A DNA stretch of 64,000 nucleotides from Bradyrhizobium canariense (GCF_900105125.1 NZ_LT629750.1:1178001-1242000), one strand, 5' to 3'; shown: positions 45,439 to 55,499, counted from the first letter of the stretch. The notes: generated from the sequence alone by a model not told the origin. Translations and numbers: made by a program.

Positions 45439-48027
45439 ATGACGATTTCCCTCCATTCCGACGCACCTGAAGGCCGTACGCTGGCGGCGTCGCCGGTGGC
45501 GGACGGGGTGCAGGAGGCGGGAGCCCCGCGAACGACGATCCGCAGCCGGCTGTTCACCAAATATGTCGCGCTGTTTGTCGCGGTGGTCGGTGTGGCCCTG
45601 TTGTCGAACGGGATTTTCGAGGTTTTCTTCTATTATCGCGAGCACAAGGCGGCCCTGATCCGCATTCAGCATGAACAGGCTGAAGCGGCGGCGGCCAAAA
45701 TCAGCCAGTTCATCAAGGAAATCGAAAGCCAGGTCGGGTGGACAACGCAGTTGCCGTGGTCGGCCGGTTCGATCGAGCAGCGCCGGTTCGACGCCTTGCG
45801 GCTGTTGCGGCAGGTGCCAGCCATCACTGAACTGGCGCAGGTCGATTCGACTGGTAAAGAACGGCTGCGGGTATCGCGGCTAGCGATGGACGTGGTGGAT
45901 AGCGGCCTCGACCTTTCCAAGGATCCGAAGTTCACCGAAGCCGTCGCCCACAAGGTCTATTATGGACCGGTCTACTTCCGCCGGGAGTCCGAACCGTACA
46001 TGACATTGGCGCTGGCCGGCACCCGGAAGGACGCCGGCGTCAGCATTGCCGAGGTCAATCTGAAGCTGATCTGGGACGTGGTGTCCCAGATCAAGGTCGG
46101 CGAGCACGGCCATGCCTATGTCGTCGGCGCCGGGGGCAGGCTGATCGCGCATCCCGACATCAGCCTGGTGCTGCGCAACACCGATATGTCGAAGTTGTTG
46201 CAGGTGCAGGCGGCGCAGGCGAACGGCGGTGTGTCTGACGACCTGGACGGCGCGAAAAACATCCAGGGCCAGGAGGTGTTGACGGCGTCCGCGCCGATTG
46301 CGCCGCTAGGCTGGACCATGTTCGTCGAGCTGCCGGTCGAGGAGGCCTACGCCTCGCTCTACGCCGCGCTGCAGCGGCTTGCGATCGTGCTGGCGGCAGC
46401 ATCCATTTTTGCGGTGCTTGCGGGGATATTCCTGGCCCGCCGCATGGTCGGCCCGATCCAGGCGTTGCGGGCTGGCGCCGAGCGCATGGGCGGCGGCGAT
46501 TTCAGCCAGCGGATTTCGATCAAGACCGGAGACGAACTCGAAGGCCTCGCCGACCAGTTCAACGACATGGGCGCGCGGCTGCAGGAATCCTACACCGACC
46601 TGGAGACGAAGGTCGAACTGCGAACCACCGAATTGAGCGAATCCCTGCAGCAGCAGACCGCGACCGCCGATGTGCTCAAGGTCATCAGCCGCTCGGCTTT
46701 CGATCTCGACTCGGTGCTTGCAACCCTGCTCGCTTCCGCCGCAAAACTCTGCGAGGCCGAGAAGGGCGTGATTTTTCTTCACGAGCAGGATAATTATCGC
46801 CTGGTGTCCAATTACGGCTTTTCCGCCGAGTTCGAGACTTTTGCCAAGGCCAACCCATATCCCACCGACGGCGGCAGCACGACGACTCGCGCGGTAGAAT
46901 CCGGCGGTGCGATTCAGGTGGTCGACGTGCTGGCCGACGAGACGCGAAGCGCGCTTGCCCGGGAATATCAGCGCCTGGGCGGTTACCGGACCAATCTCGG
47001 CGTGCCGCTGAGGCGCGAGGGCGAAACCATCGGCGTCTTCATGCTGGCAAGACAGGTGGTGCGGGCTTTCACCCAACGCCAGATCGATCTGGTCGAGACC
47101 TTCGCCGACCAGGCGGTGATCGCTATCGAGAACGTTCGGCTGTTCGAGCAGGTTCAACAGCGCACGAAGCAATTGTCGCTTTCGCTGGACGAGTTGCGAA
47201 CCGCGCAGGATCGCCTGGTGCAAACCGAAAAGCTCGCTTCGCTCGGCCAGCTCACCGCCGGCATCGCGCATGAAATCAAGAATCCGCTTAATTTCGTCAA
47301 TAATTTCTCGGCGGTCTCGGCCGAACTGATCGACGAACTCAACGATGTGCTGAAGCCCGCCGCGCTCGACGACAAGACCCGGGAAGAAATTGACGAACTG
47401 ACGCACATGCTCAAAGGCAATCTCGAAAAAGTAGTGCAGCACGGCAAGCGCGCCGACTCTATCGTGAAGAACATGCTGCTGCATTCGCGCGAAGGATCGG
47501 GAGAGCACCGCCTTACCGATATCAACGCGATCGTCGAGGAAAGCCTCAACCTTGCCTATCATGGTGCACGCGCGGAAAGGTCAGGCTTCAATATCACGCT
47601 GCAGCGCGACCTCGATCCTAAGGCCGGCATGATCGACGTCTACCCGCAGGAGATCACGCGGGTGTTTCTCAATCTGATTGGAAACGGTTTTTATGCCGCC
47701 ACCAAACGCAAGGAAACGGATGGCGAGGCGTTCGAGCCGATCGTGCGCGCGACCACGAAAAACCTGGGAAACAAAGTGGAAATCCGGATCCGCGACAACG
47801 GCACTGGTATCCCGCTGGAGGTGAAGGAGAAAATGTTCAATCCTTTCTTCACTACCAAGCCGGCCGGCGAGGGCACCGGTCTTGGGCTGTCGATGAGCCA
47901 CGACATCGTGGTGAAACAGCACGCCGGCACGATCGATGTCGATACCGAGCCTGGCGCATTCACCGAATTCATCATTACGTTGCCGCGCACAGCGGCGGCA
48001 AAGGGCAATACTGGAGGCACGACTTGA
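45439..48027 (+). CDS. Membrane histidine kinase: Cache-like sensor, HAMP, GAF, HisKA, ATPase
   Basis: About 862 residues from the ATG at 45439 (a TTG at 45430 is an alternative). The first transmembrane helix ([20 protein letters not shown]) precedes an extracytoplasmic double-Cache-like sensor to about residue 300 ([37 protein letters not shown]). The second helix is [19 protein letters not shown], then come HAMP ([20 protein letters not shown]), a coiled coil, one GAF (about 415-565), HisKA with [17 protein letters not shown], and the ATPase domain. From the GAF end onward it is nearly the same as the kinase at 42644. It heads a three-gene operon with a 4-base overlap to the receiver. Confidence 0.94.
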   Translation: MTISLHSDAPEGRTLAASPVADGVQEAGAPRTTIRSRLFTKYVALFVAVVGVALLSNGIFEVFFYYREHKAALIRIQHEQAEAAAAKISQFIKEIESQVGWTTQLPWSAGSIEQRRFDALRLLRQVPAITELAQVDSTGKERLRVSRLAMDVVDSGLDLSKDPKFTEAVAHKVYYGPVYFRRESEPYMTLALAGTRKDAGVSIAEVNLKLIWDVVSQIKVGEHGHAYVVGAGGRLIAHPDISLVLRNTDMSKLLQVQAAQANGGVSDDLDGAKNIQGQEVLTASAPIAPLGWTMFVELPVEEAYASLYAALQRLAIVLAAASIFAVLAGIFLARRMVGPIQALRAGAERMGGGDFSQRISIKTGDELEGLADQFNDMGARLQESYTDLETKVELRTTELSESLQQQTATADVLKVISRSAFDLDSVLATLLASAAKLCEAEKGVIFLHEQDNYRLVSNYGFSAEFETFAKANPYPTDGGSTTTRAVESGGAIQVVDVLADETRSALAREYQRLGGYRTNLGVPLRREGETIGVFMLARQVVRAFTQRQIDLVETFADQAVIAIENVRLFEQVQQRTKQLSLSLDELRTAQDRLVQTEKLASLGQLTAGIAHEIKNPLNFVNNFSAVSAELIDELNDVLKPAALDDKTREEIDELTHMLKGNLEKVVQHGKRADSIVKNMLLHSREGSGEHRLTDINAIVEESLNLAYHGARAERSGFNITLQRDLDPKAGMIDVYPQEITRVFLNLIGNGFYAATKRKETDGEAFEPIVRATTKNLGNKVEIRIRDNGTGIPLEVKEKMFNPFFTTKPAGEGTGLGLSMSHDIVVKQHAGTIDVDTEPGAFTEFIITLPRTAAAKGNTGGTT

Positions 48028-48413
48028 GCGTTTACATACTCGTCGTCGATGATGAGCCCGATGTCGAAGCCTTGTTTCGGCAGCAGTTCCGGCGCGATCT
48101 CCGCTCCGGCCGTTTTACCATGGAGTTTGCGCCTTCCGCGGCCGCGGCATTGATGCGTGCCGCCAACGTGGCCGACCCGTCGCTGATCCTGATTTTGTCT
48201 GACATCAACATGCCCGGCATGAGTGGTCTCGAGATGCTGCCGAAGGTGCGCGCGCAACGCCCGGATGTTCCCGTGATCATGATCACGGCCTATGGTGATG
48301 CCGAAACGCGCCGGAAGGCGATCGAGCGCGGCGCGGTGGGCCTGCTGACCAAGCCGATCGATTTTGCGCTGCTGCGTCACGAGATCGACACCAGGCTCGA
48401 GCAAGCCGCATGA
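48024..48413 (+). CDS. Stand-alone receiver domain response regulator
   Basis: 129 residues, starting with TTG in a TTGA overlap with the kinase stop. The receiver residues are intact: [28 protein letters not shown] with the phospho-Asp, MITAYGD and LLTKPIDF. It is the paralogue of the receiver at 42245 and most likely a direct partner of the kinase before it. Its stop overlaps the following ATG (ATGA). Confidence 0.95.
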   Translation: MSVYILVVDDEPDVEALFRQQFRRDLRSGRFTMEFAPSAAAALMRAANVADPSLILILSDINMPGMSGLEMLPKVRAQRPDVPVIMITAYGDAETRRKAIERGAVGLLTKPIDFALLRHEIDTRLEQAA

Positions 48414-49663
48414 CGACCGCAACGATCCTATTCGTGGATGACGAGCCCGATCTCGAGGCTCTGGTGCTGCAGAAATTCCGCAGGCAGATCCGCGACGGCG
48501 CGGTCAATTTCATGTTTGCCCGTGACGGAATCGAGGCTCTGCAGTCGATCGAGCAGAACCCCCATGTCGACATGGTGGTGTCCGACATCAACATGCCGCG
48601 GATGGACGGGCTGTCGCTGCTGCAGAAACTGCAGGAGGCCGAGGACAAGAAATCGACCATCATCGTTTCGGCCTATGGCGACATGAGCAACATTCGCACC
48701 GCGATGAATCGCGGCGCATTCGATTTTCTGACCAAGCCGATCGATTTCGGTGATCTCGAATTGACCATCGACAAGACCATCCGCCATGTCGAGATGATAC
48801 GGGAGGCCCGCCGCCGCCAGATCGAAGCCGAGCGCGCCCATGCATCGCTTTCGCGGTATTTTTCGCCGCAGATCGCAAGCAGGCTGGCGGCCGATGGCGA
48901 AGCCGACGGCATGGCGGTGCATTGGCGCGAGGTCGCGACCATCTTCACCGACATCACCAGCTTCACCTCGCTGGTGGAGAGTGCCACGCCCGAAGTGCTG
49001 GGAACGCTGCTCAACGAGTATGTGGGCGGCATGACCGACGTTGTGTTCGCCCATGAGGGGACGGTCGCGAAGATCATTGGCGACGCAATCCAGATTCTGT
49101 TCAACGCCCCCGAAGAGCAACTGGATTATGCGACGCGCGCGATCGCCTGCGCGCGCGATCTCGATGGATGGGCCGAGGATTTCCGCGAGCGCTGGAACTC
49201 GAGGGGGGTGAATTTCGGTACCACCCGGATTGGCGTTCACGCAGGACCGGCGCTGGTCGGCAATTTCGGCGGCAGCCGTTTCTTCGACTACACTGCCTAT
49301 GGCGATACCATCAACACGGCGGCGCGGCTTGAGGCCGCCAACAAGTTTCTCGGCACACGCATTTGCGTCAGCGCCACGGTTGCCAATAGCGCAGAAAATT
49401 TTCAGGGCAGGCCGGTTGGCGATCTCGTGCTGCGCGGGCGCCGCGAGCCGCTGCGCGCCTTTGAACCATTGCCTGCGGCGACATTCGAGGGGCCGGTAAC
49501 GGCGCAATATTCCGAAGCTTTTGCCAAGCTGGAAGCGGGGGACGCCGCGGCAATGCCGGCCTTCGCCGCCCTCGTCGGGCTTCATGCCGAAGATAGCCTC
49601 GCCGGCTTTCACCTGCGGCGTTTGCTCAATGGCGCCAAGGGCGTCCGCATGCAGTTGGAATAG
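48410..49663 (+). CDS. Receiver-adenylate cyclase (class III) fusion
   Basis: 417 residues. An N-terminal receiver (1-125; FVDDEPDLEALVL, phospho-Asp in VVSDINMPRMDG, Lys in DFLTKPIDFGD) is joined by a coiled-coil signalling helix (about 130-165, with SRYFSPQIASRL) to a class III nucleotidyl cyclase domain (about 170-345). The metal-binding aspartates are in IFTDITSFTSLVE and KIIGDAIQILFNAP, and the transition-state Asn/Arg in DTINTAARLEAANK. The base-selecting residues were not resolved by eye, so cAMP is the likely but unproved product. It is the output gene of the kinase-receiver-cyclase operon. Confidence 0.93.
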   Translation: MTTATILFVDDEPDLEALVLQKFRRQIRDGAVNFMFARDGIEALQSIEQNPHVDMVVSDINMPRMDGLSLLQKLQEAEDKKSTIIVSAYGDMSNIRTAMNRGAFDFLTKPIDFGDLELTIDKTIRHVEMIREARRRQIEAERAHASLSRYFSPQIASRLAADGEADGMAVHWREVATIFTDITSFTSLVESATPEVLGTLLNEYVGGMTDVVFAHEGTVAKIIGDAIQILFNAPEEQLDYATRAIACARDLDGWAEDFRERWNSRGVNFGTTRIGVHAGPALVGNFGGSRFFDYTAYGDTINTAARLEAANKFLGTRICVSATVANSAENFQGRPVGDLVLRGRREPLRAFEPLPAATFEGPVTAQYSEAFAKLEAGDAAAMPAFAALVGLHAEDSLAGFHLRRLLNGAKGVRMQLE

Positions 49664-49761
49664 CGACGGCTCGGACGGCGTGGAACCGGCGGATTACAAT
49701 GAGGTAGCGTGAACTGGCGGGGAGAGAATGCCGACCTATCTGAGCATAAACGGAGGTCGTC

Positions 49762-49878
49762 ATGATGAAAGGAATCGTTCTCGCGGTCGCATTTGCTTGC
49801 TGCGCCGTTTCTCTCACCATCGCTCATTATGAGGCGCACTATGCCGAGCGGCTGCAGCACGCGCGGCAAGTTGGCTGA
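49762..49878 (+). CDS. Small single-helix membrane or exported peptide
   Basis: 38 residues behind a strong ggagg site. A hydrophobic helix (KGIVLAVAFACCAVSLTIAH) is followed by a short charged tail, YEAHYAERLQHARQ. It could be a membrane-anchored micro-protein. A second ATG directly follows the first. No function is known. It is 98 bases after the cyclase gene. Confidence 0.55.
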   Translation: MMKGIVLAVAFACCAVSLTIAHYEAHYAERLQHARQVG

Positions 49879-49900
49879 CGCTTTTGCCGCAAGCCTCGTC

Positions 49901-50137
49901 TCAGTTCAGGTTGATCGAAGGTGACGCGTCATTTTCGCGAGATTTAATTCCAAAGCGAAAGCGCTCCGATCTCATGGCGAGGTATCGCCGCAACTCGGTG
50001 CCGCTCTGCTTGATCTGATTTCGAAGTTCGCGGCTCTCGAAGGTTGTCAGCGATGGCCTGCTGAGATGTTGCCAGGCAACTCTCTGCCATTCCTGATGCT
50101 CACGAATGCTGCGCTCTAAAACATCCGGCTCGGTCAT
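49901..50137 (-). CDS. Hypothetical 78-aa protein
   Basis: 78 residues, helical and charged (EPDVLERSIREHQEWQRVAW, FESRELRNQIKQSGTELRRY). No recognised domain. The amphipathic composition and the absence of stops make it plausible, and similar short proteins occur in the group. It converges on the small membrane peptide gene. The ribosome binding site is weak. Confidence 0.5.
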   Translation of the reverse strand: MTEPDVLERSIREHQEWQRVAWQHLSRPSLTTFESRELRNQIKQSGTELRRYLAMRSERFRFGIKSRENDASPSINLN

Positions 50138-50370
50138 ATCAGCGGTCCGCTCTGGAGAGTAGGCCGTTCAGCCTGCCTCCTTATGCTTAAAGACTCGTTA
50201 ATGGTCTCCGTAAGCAGCGGTACCGAACGCCCGGCGGTGCGGTTCCACCGCTTCAACGCCACAAGCATGAGTTGCTAAGATATTAACGATTCCACTCTAA
50301 TTTTTCTTGCTGGAATCACGAACTGCTTAGGCCGCAGTTCAGCGCATAGCACTCACTGGATGGATGGCGA

Positions 50371-52080
50371 ATGCCAAAGCTGCTCAATATATTCTCGAAC
50401 CGCTCGATCGCCGCAAAGCTCGCCACCATGACCATCGTGGGGGCCGTTTGCATGGCGCTTGTTGCTGCCACCGTGCTCCTGATCGCCCGTAGCCAACTGG
50501 TCACCGAGCGCGTCGAAAAGGCCCATGCCATCGTCGACGCCGTCTGGCAGATGGCCGACAGTTTCCAACGTGCGGCCGCCGCAGGTCAGATGACGGAGCA
50601 GGAGGCGAAGGCGAGCTTCTTCGCTGCCGCCAGCGCCGTTTGGTATGAGGGGCACACCAACTACGTCTTCATCTATGACACCGAGACCGGGATCTGTATC
50701 TCAAACCCCGGCGTTCCGACGCTGCTCGGCAAGGATATGCGTCAGGTCAAGGATGCCAATGGACTTCCCTTCGCATCCATGTTGATCGATATCGCAAGGC
50801 AGGGGCAGGGCAGCGTTCGCTATACTTTCCTCAGGAGCAGCACGGATCCCACCCCGCTCGACAAGGTCGCTTTCGCCCGCGGTTTCGCGCCGTGGCATTT
50901 GATGATCGGAACGGCCGAATACATGTCGGACGTGGACGCGTCATTCTGGTCAATGGCTCGGACGGCCTCAATTGTCATCGTCGTCTTGATGCTGCTGTCA
51001 ATCGCTATTGCCTGGGCGATTACCCGCAGCGTCGTGAAGCCGCTGTTCGGCCTCAAGGAGCGCATGGCCTCCCTCAGTACGGGTGAACTCAATGCGCCCG
51101 TCGCCAACGCCGATCGTCCCGATGAAATAGGCGAGATGGCGCGCACCGTGCAGGTCTTCAGGGATGCCATGATCGAAACCAACCGCTTGCGCGAGGAGCA
51201 GGTGGCGGTCGAGCAGCGGCAAACGCAGCAACGCAAGATCGATATGAATAGTCTCGCCGATCAGTTCGAGAGCGAAGTGGGCGAAATCATCACCCTGGTC
51301 TCGACGGCTGCCGGCCAGTTGGAGTCTTCGTCCAGCACCCTGAGCAAGACGGCGGATACCGTTGAAAAGGTCAGTCACCGGGCGGCGAACGCATCGGGCG
51401 ATGCCTCTGCGAACGTCCACTCGGTTGCTGCGGCCAGCGAAGAGCTGGCGTCCTCGGTTGCCGAAATCAGCCGCCAGGTCGATGCGTCCGCCCGTATTGC
51501 CGGCGAGGCGGTCGAGCAGGCACAAAAGACCGACGCCCGTATCAGTCAATTGTCACAGGCGGCGGCCCGGATCGGTGACGTTGTCGATCTCATCCAGAGC
51601 ATCGCGGGACAGACCAACCTGCTCGCGCTCAATGCGACCATCGAGGCGGCTCGCGCCGGCGAGGCCGGCAGAGGCTTCGCGGTCGTCGCCGCGGAAGTGA
51701 AGACGCTCGCCGAGCAGACGGCCAAGGCCACGGGCGAGATCAGCCAGCAAATCAACGATATCCAGTCGGCAACCAAGGAATCGGTCACGGCCATCAAGGA
51801 AATCGGTGCGACCATCGGCCGGATTTCGGAAATCTCCTCCACGATTGCATCTGCCGTCGAGGAGCAGGGCGCTGCCACCCAGGAAATTTCCCGCAACGTG
51901 CAGCGCGCCGCGGAAGGCACGTCGCAGGTCGCGACCGATATCTCCGACGTCCAGCGCGGTGCGTCCGAGACCGGGATGGCATCGTCACAGGTCCTCTCAG
52001 CCGCGCAGTCGCTGTCGAACGAGAGCAATCGGCTGAAGCGCGAGGTCGGAAAGTTCATGAACACCGTCCGCGCGGCCTGA
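50371..52080 (+). CDS. Methyl-accepting chemotaxis protein, single Cache sensor
   Basis: 569 residues. Helix 1 is [21 protein letters not shown]. The periplasmic sCache_2 domain (about 45-190) includes [20 protein letters not shown] and [20 protein letters not shown]. Helix 2 is [20 protein letters not shown], then HAMP and a long signalling coiled coil with the conserved tip [39 protein letters not shown]. There is no CheR/CheB-binding pentapeptide at the C-terminus. Its ligand is unknown; family members of this type bind small carboxylates. It is a single gene, with no chemotaxis operon nearby. Confidence 0.95.
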   Translation: MPKLLNIFSNRSIAAKLATMTIVGAVCMALVAATVLLIARSQLVTERVEKAHAIVDAVWQMADSFQRAAAAGQMTEQEAKASFFAAASAVWYEGHTNYVFIYDTETGICISNPGVPTLLGKDMRQVKDANGLPFASMLIDIARQGQGSVRYTFLRSSTDPTPLDKVAFARGFAPWHLMIGTAEYMSDVDASFWSMARTASIVIVVLMLLSIAIAWAITRSVVKPLFGLKERMASLSTGELNAPVANADRPDEIGEMARTVQVFRDAMIETNRLREEQVAVEQRQTQQRKIDMNSLADQFESEVGEIITLVSTAAGQLESSSSTLSKTADTVEKVSHRAANASGDASANVHSVAAASEELASSVAEISRQVDASARIAGEAVEQAQKTDARISQLSQAAARIGDVVDLIQSIAGQTNLLALNATIEAARAGEAGRGFAVVAAEVKTLAEQTAKATGEISQQINDIQSATKESVTAIKEIGATIGRISEISSTIASAVEEQGAATQEISRNVQRAAEGTSQVATDISDVQRGASETGMASSQVLSAAQSLSNESNRLKREVGKFMNTVRAA

Positions 52081-52336
52081 AGTCTCCGGTACCGCCGGCA
52101 GACCTTTCTTGGCTCGACCGGTGACGACGATACTTCGCCGGTCGCTGTCGGCGGAGGGGCTCTATTATGATCCGTTCTTGGCCGTGGGCTTGGGCGGGTT
52201 CGCGCCGCCAACGCGCTATTTCTAATGGTTCAAACTTCTCTAACATGATCGCTCAATTGCCCAGCCGTTCACGATCCCAACCTTAAAAGTTTGGGTTTAT
52301 TCAAGTCTCCGTCGAAGAAACGGGCGGGGGCTCAAA

Positions 52337-52558
52337 ATGACGATCGAAACAATCGCAATTCCTGGCGCGGTCTTTGCGGCTGCCACGTTTGCCGCGGTGA
52401 CCTATGAGCGTCGGATGGACGTTCTGTACGGCCCCTACATCGAGGGCCGCGCGACTTTTTCCGCGGCGCAATTTTGGCAGCCGGTGCATGCGGCCGCTGA
52501 TCGCCTCGGATGGAAGGCGCGCAACGTTATCTATTTTGCTTCGGTTATCGCTTGCTGA
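52337..52558 (+). CDS. Hypothetical 73-aa protein
   Basis: 73 residues behind a ggggg site. It begins with a hydrophobic helix (IAIPGAVFAAATFAAVTY) followed by a soluble Arg/Trp-containing part (YGPYIEGRATFSAAQFWQPV). It is possibly membrane-anchored. No family is recognised. The zinc-ribbon gene follows 13 bases later, suggesting cotranscription. Confidence 0.55.
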   Translation: MTIETIAIPGAVFAAATFAAVTYERRMDVLYGPYIEGRATFSAAQFWQPVHAAADRLGWKARNVIYFASVIAC

Positions 52559-52571
52559 GCCGGGTGCACCG

Positions 52572-52778
52572 ATGAACGTCGACCAACTTCCCGCGCGCGA
52601 GCGGCCTGAATTCAAGATTGTCTGCAGCGATTGCGGCGGGCTCTCGATCAAGGTCGCGGATCCCGCGAACTGCCCTGTCACCACGCTGGTCGAGTGCAGA
52701 CGTTGCGGCGCCGTCCGCGGGACCGTGGGAGCCCTGCAAGACCTTGCGCGGCGCAGCGCCGATCTGTTCGAGTTCTGA
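52572..52778 (+). CDS. Small zinc-ribbon protein
   Basis: 68 residues from the ATG at 52572. Two CxxC pairs (CSDCGG and CRRCGA, about 24 residues apart) in FKIVCSDCGGLSIKVADPAN and TTLVECRRCGAVRGTVGAL make a zinc ribbon. The C-terminal helix is QDLARRSADLFEF. Function is unknown. It is in a probable two-gene unit with the preceding 73-aa gene. Confidence 0.68.
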   Translation: MNVDQLPARERPEFKIVCSDCGGLSIKVADPANCPVTTLVECRRCGAVRGTVGALQDLARRSADLFEF

Positions 52779-52839
52779 CCGGACTGGCGGCGCGCAAGAT
52801 CCTCCGCGTAACCGGCCGAGGATTATGATTTCGAGAGAT

Positions 52840-53277
52840 TTATCGAAGCGAAATCGCCAACCCGCTCAGATCGGCATTCACCATCAGGCCGGTCTGGCGG
52901 CCTTGCAGGGAGAGGACGGCGCCTTTTTCATTGCTGAGGACGATCCCGCTTACGCCGCGACCGACTGCGGCGCCTGCGCCTCCGGCACCATATACGCCCG
53001 CCACGTCGGACGGGCCGCGGATATTGGTCACCGTGCCGGCCAGGTAAGTCTCCGCTGCGCCGAACACCAGGCCCGCGCTCAGCCCGCCAATCGACAGCGG
53101 GTAGCGTCGACCGTGAAACGTAAGCGTCCCACTGCCGCCGGACGCACCGATAAACCAGCCACCCTTGAGCACCGAGATGCGGATGGTGCCGCTGTCGGCC
53201 TGGGCCGCGGACGATAAGCTCACACCGGCGATCGCAACGAGGGCCGCGAGGGTCGTACGAATTCCGAGCGCGCGCAT
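52840..53277 (-). CDS. Exported glycine-rich beta protein
   Basis: 145 residues. The signal peptide MRALGIRTTLAALVAIAGVSLSSAAQA is followed by a beta-rich Gly/Ala domain: IRISVLKGGWFIGASGGSGT, RYPLSIGGLSAGLVFGAAET, SDVAGVYGAGGAGAAVGRGV and VLSLQGRQTGLMVNADLSGL. It has an aaagga site. I recognise the pattern as a conserved exported protein in this group but know no function. The repetitive Gly-rich strands could form a small barrel. Confidence 0.78.
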   Translation of the reverse strand: MRALGIRTTLAALVAIAGVSLSSAAQADSGTIRISVLKGGWFIGASGGSGTLTFHGRRYPLSIGGLSAGLVFGAAETYLAGTVTNIRGPSDVAGVYGAGGAGAAVGRGVSGIVLSNEKGAVLSLQGRQTGLMVNADLSGLAISLR

Positions 53278-53608
53278 GTCAATTCCTTTCGAAGGGAGAG
53301 CCGGTTGATGGCTGGAGAATCGGCGGGGGGCCGGACGGCCTGTTCAGACGTATAAGCCGCTGTCGCTGAGAGTCGCAATGACCGTGGTCCGGACCGGCTC
53401 CGTCAGCCCAGGGCGGGGAGTCTGATTTCGGCGGCGTATTCCTCTGCTCGCTGGGCTTACGCTCAATCGCCGACGGCTGTGATTTTGTGCGCAGCAAGTC
53501 GTTGTCCGAACGAACACATTCGGGATGTGCGAGGTGTGGATATGTTGTGGATATGCTGCGGATAACTCGGCAGCCAGCCGATCTGGCGCCTTTAGAGGGA
53601 TGGCCTTC
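53278..53608. other. Intergenic region with DnaA-box-like motifs
   Basis: No gene is visible; the open frames here are antisense or lack start signals. The right half carries the repeat described at 53481-53567. Confidence 0.5.
53481..53567. repeat. Diverged repeat, copy A, with tandem tatccaca motifs
   Basis: The segment shares gattttgtgcgcagcaag, acattc and gtgtggatat...gctgcggat with copy B at 54688-54765. On the minus strand it reads ttatccgca, tatccaca, tatccaca within 35 bases, which resembles a small cluster of DnaA boxes (consensus TTATCCACA). Confidence 0.45.
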
Positions 53609-53845
53609 TTACTTCGCTGCGTCCGCGTCCAGGCAGTGAACCAGGAAGGCGGTCCGGTCCCGCGGCACGACCTTCTCGACATCGGCCTTGTGCGCGCATT
53701 CGTTCTGCCTGATCTGCTCCGCCCGGCGCTTTTCCGCGGCCTCGCGGTATTCGGGCGCGACCTTTGTCGGATCGACGAGCTTCTGAGCAAAAACGGACGG
53801 GGTAAGGATCAGGGCAATCAGCACGGCGCGAATAACAAATTTCAA
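53609..53845 (-). CDS. Small exported protein
   Basis: 78 residues from a TTG at 53845, chosen because an aggagg site lies 6 bases before it (no ATG is as well placed). The signal peptide KFVIRAVLIALILTPSVFA is followed by QKLVDPTKVAPEYREAAEKR and RAEQIRQNECAHKADVEKVV, then RDRTAFLVHCLDADAAK with a second cysteine. Function is unknown. Similar cysteine-pair exported proteins are frequent in Bradyrhizobium. Confidence 0.7.
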   Translation of the reverse strand: MKFVIRAVLIALILTPSVFAQKLVDPTKVAPEYREAAEKRRAEQIRQNECAHKADVEKVVPRDRTAFLVHCLDADAAK

Positions 53846-53994
53846 TTTTGCCTCCTGAAAAGACTGCAATACGAGCCATAAAATGCAAACCATATGCCGC
53901 GGCCGGCCTGCCGTTCGATGCCATTCGCCGGTCGCGTGACACGCATTTCAAAATTTGAGGTGCAGGCTGAAAATGCGACGTCGCAATCCGCGTC

Positions 53995-54132
53995 TTAAAA
54001 ATAGACGCCGAAGCCCTTGAGTATTTCTTTTGCCAATTGCGGTAACGCTGGAACCAGCCGTCCTCCAAAAAGGGCTTGGTCGGCGGTATAAAAGGCGATC
54101 CAGCCAGCGGCCGCACCGATCATCGCTTTCAT
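53995..54132 (-). CDS. 45-aa membrane-associated protein
   Basis: MKAMIGAAAGWIAFYTADQA is followed by LFGGRLVPALPQLAKEILKG and FGVYF. One hydrophobic helix and an amphipathic tail. The form (helix, then FY-x-x-DQ-x-x-F-x-G, then a short helix) matches small conserved proteins I recall from bradyrhizobia. A second ATG is at residue 4. The ribosome binding site is weak. Confidence 0.5.
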   Translation of the reverse strand: MKAMIGAAAGWIAFYTADQALFGGRLVPALPQLAKEILKGFGVYF

Positions 54133-54273
54133 GAAGCCAGCGTGACAGATCGAACTTAAGCTTTCCTGAAAGACACTTTCGCGCTGCCCAGGCGCTACGA
54201 TAGGCGATCAGACGGCAGGGTCACTGCGGCGGGTTTTCTTCGAAATGATCGAACCCGGCGGCCGGAATCCCAA

Positions 54274-54552
54274 TTAATCCGATATCGCCGACTGCAGATT
54301 GTGCAGAATCGAGAGCGGCATACTATCAACCTCGGACCTTGCTGTTTCCGTGAATAGCCGCAGCGCTCCTGCGAACTGGCCGTGTTCAAGTGCGCCGTTG
54401 CTTTGAAGGCAAGCCACCAAAATCTTGAACGCTGCCATGGTCGCAGTACCATATGCCGCGATCGCTTCGCCCTCGGGCGACAGTTCCAATTCTGCGCTCA
54501 ATCCCGTGCCCTCTGGCTGGCGTTTGATCCTTGGCGGGCTCGGCTGTGCCAT
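54274..54552 (-). CDS. Hypothetical 92-aa protein
   Basis: 92 residues from the ATG at 54552 (a TTG at 54624 would add 24). The N-terminal part is Pro/Arg/Glu-rich and disordered. The C-terminal half is a helix pair, FKILVACLQSNGALEHGQFA and GALRLFTETARSEVDSMPLS. No known domain. No good ribosome binding site for either start. Confidence 0.42.
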   Translation of the reverse strand: MAQPSPPRIKRQPEGTGLSAELELSPEGEAIAAYGTATMAAFKILVACLQSNGALEHGQFAGALRLFTETARSEVDSMPLSILHNLQSAISD

Positions 54553-55277
54553 GGAGGGAGCCCTGACTTCGGGAAATGTTCCAGCAATGGAACCTGCACC
54601 TATCCGATCAAGATATCGCGGCAAACAATACTCGTCTTGATCTCAACCACAAAAGATTACCGATCAGGGGGCTCAGCGCTGTATTCTGTGAATTCGTGTG
54701 CAGCAAGCCTCTGCTAACGGATCACATTCTCAGGTTTTGAGGGTGTGGATATGCTGCGGATGACTTGACCGGTAACGGGGTTTCCCGATCCCTATTTTCG
54801 ATTTTGGCCTTCGATCCGCGCCATAACATCGTTGGCCCGCCTGGATCAGCCAAGATAGCTCTATGGCGGCTTGTCATTTGGCGGTCGCGACATTTCTCTT
54901 TTGGGAGCCGGTCGCGTGGATTGCGTCGCCTCGCGGCCTGCGACCGCCACGATCAGGCATGCGCACTTCTTGGTCTTGGACGACGATCTTAAGCGGAAAA
55001 TGCGTTCCTGATGCACCGGTATTCGTACGGTGCAGGAGACAGGTCGAAATTCACCGATCACGTTGCCTAGGTTCGAGAGCGGGCTTTGCCTGCATCCTCT
55101 AACGACATCGACTCTACGTCCCCGGGGAGGGGCAGATCACGAGGTCCGGACTCCTAGGCACTCCAGGCCTCGTGTGTTTTTTGGATCAGCGACATAGACC
55201 GCATTCCCTGCAAGAAACTGCCTCGTCGCCTGCAAGCTTGCGAGCTGGTCCAAGTTGTCGGCGGGGGTGCGGTAGCA
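54553..55277. other. 725-base stretch without a clear gene
   Basis: Short frames on both strands overlap and none has a convincing start. It carries repeat copy B (54688-54765). The rest may be decayed coding sequence, since frame fragments such as AHFLVLDDDLKRKMRS near 54960-55010 look protein-like but have no start. Confidence 0.4.
54688..54765. repeat. Diverged repeat, copy B
   Basis: tgaattcgtgtgcagcaag, atcacattc and gtgtggatatgctgcggat align in order with copy A (53481-53567), 1.2 kb to the left. It has one tatccaca motif where copy A has two. Confidence 0.45.
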
Positions 55278-55499
55278 TCATTCGGACAGGCGCTCTTCGC
55301 TCAGCAACCAAGAATGGATGACCCGCCATTTGTCTCGCCCCCGCGATTGGAAATCGAGCAGTGGAGACCGGGCATCCTGTAGCTCAAAAAAGAACTTTAA
55401 TGAGTCTTTGCCAGTTGGGCCGCCGGGTTCAATGGACTGCGCCTGAAGCCAGCGATCCCATTCCCGAACGATCAGAGTTCTTACTTCTTTCTGTTTCAT
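55278..55499 (-). CDS. 73-aa protein, paralogue of 57556-57777
   Basis: 73 residues. It begins MKQKEVRTLIVREWDRWLQA, then GKDSLKFFFELQDARSPLLD and FQSRGRDKWRVIHSWLLSEE. The copy at 57556 has the same length and about 60% identity by eye, conserving DSLKF, RSPLL/QSPLL and GRGRDKW. A helix-strand-helix mini-domain is likely. No function is known. Conservation between two diverged copies shows that both are real genes. Confidence 0.75.
   Translation of the reverse strand: MKQKEVRTLIVREWDRWLQAQSIEPGGPTGKDSLKFFFELQDARSPLLDFQSRGRDKWRVIHSWLLSEERLSE

Noticed and set aside
46306..48422. Long open frames antisense to the rightward histidine kinase
   Set aside because: They mirror conserved kinase codons; no start signals or protein-like features.
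48428..49612. 394-codon frame antisense to the adenylate cyclase gene
   Set aside because: Shadow frame. The receiver and cyclase motifs are all on the plus strand.
53534..53567. Replication origin at the DnaA-like motifs
   Set aside because: Only two or three imperfect boxes, no AT-rich unwinding stretch, and no dnaA, hemE or repABC genes nearby.
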